Of a stretch of 6,206 bases of DNA, positions 1-5,321 are shown piece after piece (within the stretch, counting starts at the first letter, position 1; each line of letters opens with the position of its first letter). The notes under the pieces were generated by a model. It saw only the letters and a list, made by a program, of their open reading frames with translations. It was not told where the DNA came from and searched no databases. This stretch comes from Steroidobacteraceae bacterium (GTDB taxonomy: Bacteria; Pseudomonadota; Gammaproteobacteria; Steroidobacterales; Steroidobacteraceae): positions 1 through 6,206 of the forward strand of contig JAICKZ010000197.1 in assembly GCA_025927665.1 (NCBI GenBank). The letters are read 5' to 3'. Both the position numbers and the translations under genes were made by a program.

Positions 1-133
1 AACCATGTGAATACGGGCTGCCGGTACACCGGGTCAAAGATACCGTTCGATCGCATGCAAGAGAATGGCAGTGCGGTTTTAATCTGCGAGGCAGGTTTAT
101 GTTCCTAAGGGTGCAAACAGGTTTCACACTGCC
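1..133. other. Gene-free left edge, nothing recognised
   Basis: No reading frame here resembles a family I know. Two plus-strand frames enter from the left edge without a start and stop after 35 residues (near 108) and about 45 residues (near 140); neither product is recognisable, and a reverse frame is also open for about 40 codons. A short palindrome, CCGGT-AC-ACCGG, lies at 21-32. This could be the 3' end of a gene lying outside the window, but the sequence alone does not decide it. Confidence 0.4.
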
Positions 134-170
134 GACTTAAGCATCCTTAAGTCAACCGCTTTACGGTTGA
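134..170. repeat. Two abutting perfect hairpins
   Basis: The first hairpin has 8-bp arms GACTTAAG (134-141) and CTTAAGTC (146-153) around the loop CATC. The second has 7-bp arms TCAACCG (152-158) and CGGTTGA (164-170) around CTTTA. They share bases 152-153, so both cannot be fully paired at once in one strand. They lie just upstream of the REP-like palindrome and the RAYT relic, as expected for the palindrome-rich flank of a REP/RAYT locus. Neither has a T-tract, so a terminator role is unlikely. The pairing is read directly from the sequence; the link to REP/RAYT is inference. Confidence 0.5.
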
Positions 171-183
171 AATTACAATACAA

Positions 184-204
184 GGGTGTAGTCGCGATTA
201 CACC
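184..204. repeat. REP-like palindrome upstream of RAYT relic
   Basis: Arms GGTGTA (185-190) and TACACC (199-204) enclose GTCGCGAT. G191-T198 can pair as a wobble and T192-A197 as Watson-Crick, giving a stem of about eight pairs with a tiny loop. The preceding CAAG-GG recalls the short conserved head found before REP hairpins. It ends 34 bases before the start of a RAYT-type transposase relic, the classical position for a REP. A related palindrome with pairing-preserving differences lies at 5189-5208. Family membership is inferred from shape, position and that second copy; genome-wide repetition cannot be seen here. Confidence 0.6.
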
Positions 205-238
205 ATCTATCAAAAACAGTTAATAAAGAGAAGCAAGG

Positions 239-355
239 ATGTCGAATTACAAACGCATATGGAAACAAGGTGGTACATATTTTTACCGTTTGCTATTTCA
301 AAGATGTGATAATGATTTATTGATTCGTTACATTGATGTCTTGCGAATGCGGTGA
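239..355 (+). pseudogene. RAYT (REP-associated tyrosine transposase) N-terminal relic
   Basis: This 38-codon frame begins MSNYKR, followed by GGTYF at residues 11-15 and DLLIRYIDVLR at 26-36. The order matches the N-terminus of RAYT/TnpA-REP proteins (IS200-like HUH Y1 transposases), which typically start MS-Y-R and then read GGT(Y/W)FFTVN before a leucine-rich helix. A full protein has roughly 150-220 residues; this one stops at TGA 353-355. After TYF the residues YRLLFQ replace the usual FTVNLL-like segment, consistent with a compensated loss of about 3 bases around 280-295. The HxH catalytic motif and the C-terminal tyrosine helix are missing. A purine-rich AAGAGAAGCAAGG lies before the ATG. 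Residues GD-FSS in another frame at about 348-365 may be the displaced middle of the same gene. The relic is inactive unless complemented elsewhere. I am confident of the family from the N-terminal pattern, less so of the exact deletion boundaries. Confidence 0.72.
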
Positions 356-461
356 TAATTTTTCGTCGTGTGTCAGCAACGAGACATCTCAAAAGATTTG
401 CAAAACGATGATGCCGGATGCAATCTATCAGCTGCATTACGCAATCAAGAGGAGCATCATC

Positions 462-908
462 ATGTCCACAGGTACCGTCCGCCTTCATCGTGTTCTTCGT
501 ACCACTCCGGCAAAACTGTATCGCGCCTTTCTGGATGGCGATGCCATGGCCAAGTGGCTTCCACCTCATGGTTTCGTCGGCAAGGTATATCACCATGAAG
601 CAAAAGTGGGTGGCACGTTCAAGATGTCGTTTATAAATTTTTCCTCCGGTAATGCACAGTCGTTTGGTGGTAAGTATGTGGAACTGGTGCAGGATAAACT
701 GATTCGTTATACCAACAAGTTCGATGATCCAAACCTGCCCGGTGAAATGCACGTGACGGTTAAGCTGAAGTCAGTAATGTGCGGAACGGAAATAAATATT
801 GTGCAAGAAGGCATTCCTGAGATGATTCCCGTCGAGATGTGTTATCTCGGATGGCAGGAATCTCTTACCCAACTTGCCAATTTGGTTGAGCCAGAGATTC
901 CCGGCTAA
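462..908 (+). CDS. SRPBCC / AHSA1-like domain protein
   Basis: This 148-residue protein fits the usual length of single-domain SRPBCC (START/Bet v1-like) proteins of the AHSA1 type. Seen in the sequence: an N-terminal strand followed by a helix with TTPAKLYRAFLDGDAMAKWL (residues 14-33), PPHGF at 34-38, the hallmark GG-F-MSF strand at 50-57, a YVELVQDKLIRYTNKF strand pair (72-87), and the long C-terminal helix GWQESLTQLANLVE (130-143). The family folds around a hydrophobic pocket that binds varied small ligands; neither a substrate nor a reaction can be assigned. The start at 462 is chosen because AGAGGAG ends 9 bases upstream and the domain begins there. In-frame ATGs at 333, 408 and 411 lack a ribosome site and would add transposase-relic sequence. 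The DUF2867 gene begins 41 bases after its stop, suggesting co-transcription. It is probably cytoplasmic. Confidence 0.88.
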   Translation: MSTGTVRLHRVLRTTPAKLYRAFLDGDAMAKWLPPHGFVGKVYHHEAKVGGTFKMSFINFSSGNAQSFGGKYVELVQDKLIRYTNKFDDPNLPGEMHVTVKLKSVMCGTEINIVQEGIPEMIPVEMCYLGWQESLTQLANLVEPEIPG

Positions 909-940
909 CACGAGCATTAATGTATTACATCTATGAGCTC

Positions 941-945
941 AGGAG
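941..945 (+). promoter_or_regulatory. Ribosome binding site that decides the DUF2867 start
   Basis: AGGAG lies four bases before the ATG at 950. The in-frame ATG at 920 has no such site, and the ten extra residues it would add are not part of the domain, so 950 is preferred. Confidence 0.65.
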
Positions 946-949
946 TGTC

Positions 950-1486
950 ATGCTAAGCGAATTCACATTGGTAAAGCCGGTGGCTCTTCCTACGCAGTCG
1001 GTTGTTGCTACTGTTTATAAATCAGTGAATCTCGCTGACGCATTTACGGTTCAACTTCCTTCTGGCACCACAAGCGATCCAGATGTCCTGTGGCGATTCA
1101 TCATGTCGCATCAGCCGTCGTGGATTGGATGGCTTACGAATATCCGAGATGCAATCGTTGCGTGCTTTGGTCTGAAGACTGTCAAACAGCTCTCCGGTGA
1201 AGCAAGCGATGACCGCATCGCCTTCTTCAAGGTTTACAACAGAAGTGAATCCGAGATCGTCTTGGGCGAGGACGACAAGCATCTTGATTTCAGGCTATCA
1301 GTACTCCGCACTCCAGACTTGTCTTCAACGCGCGGTGGTCAACTGACTGTCTCAACCGTCGTCCATTGCCACAATCTCTTGGGCCGGATCTACATTTTGG
1401 TTATTGCTCCTTTTCATCGCCAGGTTGTAAAAGCCAGTCTTCGTCGTGCTGCACATATCGGCTGGCCTAAGGCACGCGCAATATAG
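950..1486 (+). CDS. DUF2867 domain-containing protein
   Basis: The 178-residue protein matches the DUF2867 family pattern as I know it. An N-terminal strand and a DAFTVQLP segment (residues 30-37) come first, then LWRFIMSHQPSWIGWLTNIR (47-66) and an RDAIVACFGL helix (66-75). Next are an F-KVYNRSESEIVLGEDDKH stretch (93-111) leading into LDFRLSV, and a C-terminal STVVHCHNLLGRIYILVIAP segment (135-154) followed by FHRQVVKASLRRA (155-167). In many bacteria this domain is fused to the C-terminus of an NAD(P)-binding SDR-like protein; here it stands alone and is full-length for the domain. Its biochemical function is unknown. No signal peptide is evident. It lies 41 bases downstream of the SRPBCC gene on the same strand, and both belong to ligand-binding-like small-domain families, so a shared transcript is likely, but a shared pathway is only a guess. 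Confidence 0.82.
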   Translation: MLSEFTLVKPVALPTQSVVATVYKSVNLADAFTVQLPSGTTSDPDVLWRFIMSHQPSWIGWLTNIRDAIVACFGLKTVKQLSGEASDDRIAFFKVYNRSESEIVLGEDDKHLDFRLSVLRTPDLSSTRGGQLTVSTVVHCHNLLGRIYILVIAPFHRQVVKASLRRAAHIGWPKARAI

Positions 1487-1678
1487 AGATATCCTGTTTC
1501 CACTCCATTGAGCAATCCTTAAAAACTCGAAGGCTCGTCATTTTGAAACACCACGCTTAAGCCCGCAGGATATAATTATGATTACGCCAATGATTGATTA
1601 ACGATGCGTATATGTTTTAAATGATAATAAATTGCGCGCTTTATGTTGGCCTTTGATCTATTGGTTATAAAACGCTAA
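1487..1678. other. Convergent intergenic spacer with long-range inverted repeat
   Basis: This AT-rich spacer lies between the converging ends of the DUF2867 gene and the VOC gene. It holds ATATCCTG (1489-1496) and its exact reverse complement CAGGATAT (1566-1573), 69 bases apart. A weak GTTA...TAAC pair (1664-1678) sits beside the VOC stop codon. No strong hairpin followed by a T-run is visible, so where either transcript ends is unclear. Confidence 0.35.
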
Positions 1679-2050
1679 CTATTTCATCGAATGCAAGCCA
1701 AACATATTTCCTTCCGTATCAATCAACAAAGAAATAAAACCATATTCTCCAATCGACCATTTACTTTTCTTAATTCGGCCGCCGAAGTCTGAAGCCCGCT
1801 TTTCTTCGATTGAGCAGTCCTCACTTCGGAAGTACACAAGTGTGCTATTGGCGCCCGATGCGAAGCCTTCCATTTTTACTAGTGCCCCAGCGGCTCCCGT
1901 ACTATCTGTTTCCATTGGGAAGGTACACAGTTGAACGCCGGCATTCTCGAGTGGACTTAACTTCACTTTAAGCACTCCCTCATAGAATTGCTTTGCACGA
2001 TCCATGTTGTCGACATAGATCTCAAACCAATCGACTGGATTCTGTTTCAT
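1679..2050 (-). CDS. VOC family (glyoxalase/dioxygenase-like) protein
   Basis: This 123-residue protein is a single vicinal-oxygen-chelate module pair of the type annotated as predicted enzymes related to lactoylglutathione lyase (COG3324-like). Seen: the first beta-alpha unit WFEIYVDNMDRAKQFYEGVL (residues 8-27), a GALVKMEGF strand (56-63), LVYFRSEDCSIEEKRASDFG (71-90) with GGRIKKSK (90-97), and the closing motif LLIDTEGNMFGLHS (108-121). The length is complete for the family. VOC proteins use paired beta-alpha-beta-beta-beta units to hold a divalent metal or, in resistance proteins, a drug; the usual ligand set cannot be assigned with certainty here and the substrate is unknown. GGAGA (2056-2060 on the complement) lies five bases before the ATG. 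It is probably cytoplasmic. The upstream gene on the same strand ends 106 bases away with a hairpin between, so it is likely transcribed separately. Confidence 0.88.
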   Translation of the reverse strand: MKQNPVDWFEIYVDNMDRAKQFYEGVLKVKLSPLENAGVQLCTFPMETDSTGAAGALVKMEGFASGANSTLVYFRSEDCSIEEKRASDFGGRIKKSKWSIGEYGFISLLIDTEGNMFGLHSMK

Positions 2051-2068
2051 GTGAGTCTCCGAGAAGAC

Positions 2069-2092
2069 AGGGTGTCATCTTAATGACACCCT
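2069..2092. terminator. Strong hairpin between the two minus-strand genes
   Basis: AGGGTGTCAT (2069-2078) and ATGACACCCT (2083-2092) form a perfect 10-bp stem around the loop CTTA. It lies between the end of the secreted repeat-protein gene and the start of the VOC gene, both on the minus strand, so a terminator for the former is the natural reading. However, the T-run (CTTTTAT) follows the stem on the plus strand, while on the minus strand only a mixed TGTCTTCTC follows. It may therefore act as a weak bidirectional terminator, or be a diverged REP-like element, since its GGGTGT...ACACC ends resemble the palindrome at 184-204. Confidence 0.5.
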
Positions 2093-2156
2093 TTTATCCA
2101 ATCATCCATCAAATCAAATAAGCCGCTTGAATCAATAAAAGTTTACAGGTAAATGT

Positions 2157-3893
2157 TTACTTAAATTGATTTGTCCAAATGGTAGTGGCAAAGCCTGCAC
2201 TATTAAGTTGTTCCCAAAGTGCCAATCCGTTGCCATTACTATCAATGCCAATATTTGGATTGAAGGCTCCAGTCGTATCAAAGGTATCGATTACTTTTCT
2301 GCCAACCCAACCTTTACCTACTTGATAGCGATTAGTGTAAATACGACGGAACGTGCCGTTGTTGCCACTCCATGCAGCCAACGCATTACCCGCATCATCC
2401 ATTGCAATAGAAACCGGATTGGTAAATTTGCAAATAAATGCAGTTGGTGATTCCAATAAAACGGGCGACTCCCAGCCGTTCTTAATTGTGTAACGCATAC
2501 TCCATGGAATACTACGCAAGGCTGTAATGCCATTACTATTGGTTGCCGCGGGTGCCAGCTCTGACCAGACAACAAATGCATCACCGTTTTTATTGATTGC
2601 AATGCTTGGCTCGGTGATTTGAAAAGTTGCTCTGGAGCTATAACTTCCACTATTAACTTCTACAGGGGCAAGCCAACCCTGATCGCGTATGTAACGTGAA
2701 GTGACAAGCGTGCGAGGTTCTTGTATCCATACAGCGATTGCATTGCCGCGACCATCGAACGCCAACTTTACTCCGCTAGAAGAAATCGCTTTGTTCGATT
2801 GAATAATTTGTGGTGCTGTCCAGCCATGATTGGGGGTGTAACGATTTGCCCAGACAATCACAGCATTGTGCCAAAATTGCTCCCACACGGCATAACCGAA
2901 ATTATTATCATCAAATGCAACATAGGGGTCGAGAGAACCATCTTTACTGAAAGCGTCAAGAACAGTAGGTGTGCCCCAACCGTTACCGGGAACATACTGA
3001 TTTGAGAAAATGCGTCCAATGAATTGACTAGGGGAGTTGCGCGGTGCAGAACCATTATCTTGTGACCACACTACCGTTGCTTTGCCATCTGCTGAGACGG
3101 CAACTTGCGGGCTCATACTATATTGAGCATCTTCTGAGTCAATCAATTGCGCGGTAGCCCAGCCGCTTGCAGGTGTAAACACACTGGCCCATATACGGAA
3201 ATGTACGTTGCTGTTGTTGTTAAAGCCATTGATGTAAAATTCTTGCCAGGCCGCAACAGCAGTGCCATTGGGACCGACGGCGACGGCAGATTCAAGCACT
3301 TCACCCGCAGGATCGTTGCTTACCGGTTGTGCAATATCCCATTGTTGTCCGTCATAACGGCTGGCCCAAAGACTCCATTTCGATGCGCCAGTTTGTTGAG
3401 ACCAAATGGCCATTGCGGTGCCATCGGCCTTATTCATTGCAAGGTGACTGGCGTTGACAAATTCAACATTATTTTGCAGTTGTTGCGCATTTTGCCATGC
3501 TGCATCACGAGTCCTGAAGGTAATGCTAATTGGGCTGCTTAATAACTCACCATTGCTGCCTTGTACTCCGGTGACAGATAGTGTGTAAGTGGTGGCCGGT
3601 AACAACTCATGGTTTGAAGTGACCTGTAACACATTTCCAGTAGCGCTAACGGCAATTGACTCCATCGTAGTCGCGCTACGAAGCATTATGTGATTAGTTG
3701 AAACGGTTGTGGGATTTAATGCTGTAGAAAAATTAAGTGACGCAATAGTTCCTGTGCGCAAACCGTCATCTGCATTATTAGTCGGACTACTCGTTGTGAG
3801 TTGTAAAGGTGATAACGCTTGGGCGGTGGAACATAAAGTAACGATACAGAGCAGCAACATCCATCTTTTGATATCGCGAATATTGATTTGCAT
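2157..3893 (-). CDS. Secreted protein: Ig-like domain plus eight propeller-like repeats
   Basis: This 578-residue protein has a signal peptide (R6/K9/R10, hydrophobic 11-22, likely cut after AQA at 24-26). Residues about 29-129 look like an SbsA/Big_5-type Ig-like domain: a SPTNNADD start, LNFSTALNPTTVST at 53-66, LLPATTYTLSVTGV at 97-110 and an ITFRT end. From 131 onward a two-part repeat occurs eight times: a GW-x-AP half (W133, 185, 245, 306, 358, 407, 474, 529) and an NG-A-AVW half (W164, 216, 276, 337, 389, 443, 508, 560), spaced about 50-65 residues. The chain opens with the second half of a blade and ends with the first half, as in propellers closed by strand exchange. No catalytic motif is visible; adhesion or glycan/protein binding at the cell surface is only a guess. 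TGGAG lies six bases before the ATG. I do not recognise a named gene. The repeat architecture is seen directly; the propeller fold is inferred. Confidence 0.85.
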   Translation of the reverse strand: MQINIRDIKRWMLLLCIVTLCSTAQALSPLQLTTSSPTNNADDGLRTGTIASLNFSTALNPTTVSTNHIMLRSATTMESIAVSATGNVLQVTSNHELLPATTYTLSVTGVQGSNGELLSSPISITFRTRDAAWQNAQQLQNNVEFVNASHLAMNKADGTAMAIWSQQTGASKWSLWASRYDGQQWDIAQPVSNDPAGEVLESAVAVGPNGTAVAAWQEFYINGFNNNSNVHFRIWASVFTPASGWATAQLIDSEDAQYSMSPQVAVSADGKATVVWSQDNGSAPRNSPSQFIGRIFSNQYVPGNGWGTPTVLDAFSKDGSLDPYVAFDDNNFGYAVWEQFWHNAVIVWANRYTPNHGWTAPQIIQSNKAISSSGVKLAFDGRGNAIAVWIQEPRTLVTSRYIRDQGWLAPVEVNSGSYSSRATFQITEPSIAINKNGDAFVVWSELAPAATNSNGITALRSIPWSMRYTIKNGWESPVLLESPTAFICKFTNPVSIAMDDAGNALAAWSGNNGTFRRIYTNRYQVGKGWVGRKVIDTFDTTGAFNPNIGIDSNGNGLALWEQLNSAGFATTIWTNQFK

Positions 3894-4358
3894 GGCTTAC
3901 TCCAAAAAAGCTAAAAATAATAATGTTTAACGCCTTGGCGTTACGCATTCCCCAATGCACATTAAGATGACTTTATCCTACGGGAATAAGGGAACATGTC
4001 ATCCAAGCAGTTAGCGATGCAGTAGGACGATCCCGACAAAATTTTCGTCTGCCTTTAATTCGGCCTTGATCACCGTGTACGCTTAAGTGACGATTAAAGA
4101 CGTTAAAAATTACGTGCAGGTTTGAAGAAAACACAAGTGTGGCTTAACAGCTATCCATCAACTGTTCGAGAATCCGCTGCGAAAGCATCAACGATTGATC
4201 TTTTATCCTTGAACGTCGGTGTTGTCACTTATGTTTGAATATATATTTCTGATGGCACAATGTTACGATTGGTATGATGGGAAAATGATGGACGAATTAT
4301 CATTAGTGCATGCCTATTTTCTAATGTTTGTCATCTTTGATTTTTAGTGGAGATATTC
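3894..4358. other. Divergent intergenic region, no gene seen
   Basis: All frames in these 465 bases are cut by stops and nothing coding is recognised. It must carry promoters for the secreted-protein gene (minus) and the methyltransferase gene (plus). A 7-bp-arm palindrome, TAACGCC-TT-GGCGTTA (3928-3943), sits about 35 bases before the minus-strand start, where it would lie in the leader or act as an operator. CATTAG (4301-4306) pairs with CTAATG (4321-4326) just upstream of the methyltransferase ribosome site. TTGTCA at 4222-4227 resembles a -35 box, but no convincing -10 lies at the right distance. Confidence 0.45.
4347..4352 (+). promoter_or_regulatory. Ribosome binding site deciding the methyltransferase start
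   Basis: GTGGAG could be read as an in-frame GTG start, but it is better explained as the Shine-Dalgarno site: GGAG sits six bases before ATG 4359, and starting at 4359 places Lys2/Lys5 directly before the hydrophobic export segment. The same TGGAG-type site precedes the genes at 3893 and 5322. Confidence 0.7.
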
Positions 4359-5126
4359 ATGAAATCGTTCAAAGGTTTGATTGCCTTGTTCGCTGTTTTC
4401 TTTTCAATTGTCGGCGTCGCTAAAGACGTTGCAAACACACCTGATTACATCACTGCGGCCATCGCGGATTCAAAGCGGCCCAGCAGTGAGATAGATCAGG
4501 ATGTGAGTCGCAAACCGGAGTCAGTGTTGAAGTTTGTCGGCGTTAAACCCAATGATCATGTGATCGACTTGGTGCCAGGTGGTGGCTACTACACTCGATT
4601 GTTCAGTAAAATCGTTGGCTCCAAAGGTGTTGTGTACTCTGTTACACCTAACGAACTGCTTCAAAAATTTCCCAAGGCAATGGAAGCCCCCAATGCCATT
4701 GCGAACTCTGGCGATTACAAGAATGTGGTGGTATTGCAGCAACCCGCTGTGCCGCTAACGGTGCCACAGCCTGTGGATGTGGTCTTCACTTCTATGAACT
4801 ACCACGATTATCATAATCCATTGTTTGGCTCACCCGATATGGCTGAATTCAACAAATCTGTATTCAATGCATTGAAGCCTGGTGGAGTATTTGTCGTTCT
4901 TGATCATGCCGCCACTGCTGGCAGTGGCCTTGATGCAACCAATACATTACATCGTATTGATCCTGCTGCGGCTAAGAAAGAAATCATGGCGGCGGGCTTT
5001 GAGTTCGTCGGTGAAAGTAAAGCCCTAAATAACTCGAACGATGATCACACGCTGAGTGTGTTTGATAAATCGTTGCGCGGTAACACCGATCGATTCATCT
5101 ATAAATTCCGCAGACCTAAACACTGA
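4359..5126 (+). CDS. Exported class I SAM-dependent methyltransferase (COG4798-like)
   Basis: This 255-residue protein starts with a typical export signal: Lys2 and Lys5, hydrophobic 7-20, and a likely cut after GVA (19-21) before KD. The mature part resembles the COG4798 'predicted methyltransferase' group. The SAM-binding motif I is VIDLVPGGGYYTRLFSKIVG (residues 68-87), with the glycine-rich PGGG loop typical of that group. A VYSVTPNE strand (92-99) would hold the acidic motif II, VDVVFTSMNYHDYH (139-152) is motif IV-like with the characteristic N-YHD, and LKPGGVFVVLDHA (172-184) is the post-motif. HRIDPAAAKKEIMAAGFEF (198-216) and a C-terminal strand complete the fold, so the length fits. 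The substrate is unknown. Export is odd because SAM is made in the cytoplasm; the hydrophobic stretch might instead stay as an anchor. It is divergent from the secreted-protein gene and followed 16 bases later by a strong hairpin, so it is probably monocistronic. Confidence 0.88.
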   Translation: MKSFKGLIALFAVFFSIVGVAKDVANTPDYITAAIADSKRPSSEIDQDVSRKPESVLKFVGVKPNDHVIDLVPGGGYYTRLFSKIVGSKGVVYSVTPNELLQKFPKAMEAPNAIANSGDYKNVVVLQQPAVPLTVPQPVDVVFTSMNYHDYHNPLFGSPDMAEFNKSVFNALKPGGVFVVLDHAATAGSGLDATNTLHRIDPAAAKKEIMAAGFEFVGESKALNNSNDDHTLSVFDKSLRGNTDRFIYKFRRPKH

Positions 5127-5142
5127 ACATTGCTGCCTTTAG

Positions 5143-5168
5143 TGGAGGGTGAGTGCCATCACCCTCCA
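5143..5168 (+). terminator. Probable terminator of the methyltransferase gene
   Basis: TGGAGGGTGA (5143-5152) and TCACCCTCCA (5159-5168) form a perfect 10-bp GC-rich stem with loop GTGCCA; A5141-T5170 and G5142-T5169 can extend it. It begins 16 bases after the stop codon. The following TTGAATTTGTT is T-rich but not a clean run, so termination may be partial. Confidence 0.6.
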
Positions 5169-5178
5169 TTGAATTTGT

Positions 5179-5224
5179 TAACTCGTCAGATGTAATCTTG
5201 ATTACATCATTTAATGATGAGTTA
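5179..5224. repeat. Nested palindrome with REP-like core
   Basis: The inner arms GATGTAATC (5189-5197) and GATTACATC (5200-5208) are perfect and separated by TT. The outer arms TAACTCGTCA (5179-5188) and TGATGAGTTA (5215-5224) pair with one G-T wobble, leaving ATTTAA (5209-5214) as a one-sided bulge. The inner 20 bases match the REP-like element at 185-204 at 15 positions, and two of the differences keep the stem paired. No T-run follows, so it is better explained as a mobile or repeated palindrome than as a terminator. Both elements stand in intergenic DNA, the usual place for REPs. Confidence 0.55.
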
Positions 5225-5321
5225 CGCGAGAGAAGCACTAGCACACCCTCCATCAGATATTGTACTGTTCGATTGCGATCAAGCTCGTAGTAAGACGCCT
5301 TGGATTGTTTTGTGGAGCAGC

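Noticed and set aside
305..359. Promoter-like GATAAT boxes (308-313 with an upstream TG, and 354-359) before the SRPBCC gene
   Set aside because: No -35 box of acceptable sequence lies at 16-18 bases, and the first box falls within codons explained by the RAYT relic. Promoter use is possible but unsupported.
210..752. Long reverse-strand open frame (180 codons) across the RAYT relic and the SRPBCC gene
   Set aside because: Its product is rich in Cys, His and Ile without any domain pattern, it lacks a ribosome site, and it is antisense to a well-supported gene.
1660..1682. Integron attC-like ends (GTTA...CGCTAAC) beside small cassette-like genes
   Set aside because: The boxes do not fit RYYYAAC/GTTRRRY, no paired inner boxes are seen, and the spacing is too short for an attC.
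2166..3542. Several plus-strand frames of 94-131 codons opposite the secreted-protein gene
   Set aside because: They are antisense shadows of the repeat gene; the minus-strand frame has the signal peptide, ribosome site and repeats.
3830..3860. Lipoprotein signal (Cys residues C16 and C21 in the export segment of the 578-residue protein)
   Set aside because: The residues before both cysteines do not fit a lipobox; AQA at 24-26 gives a normal signal peptidase I site.
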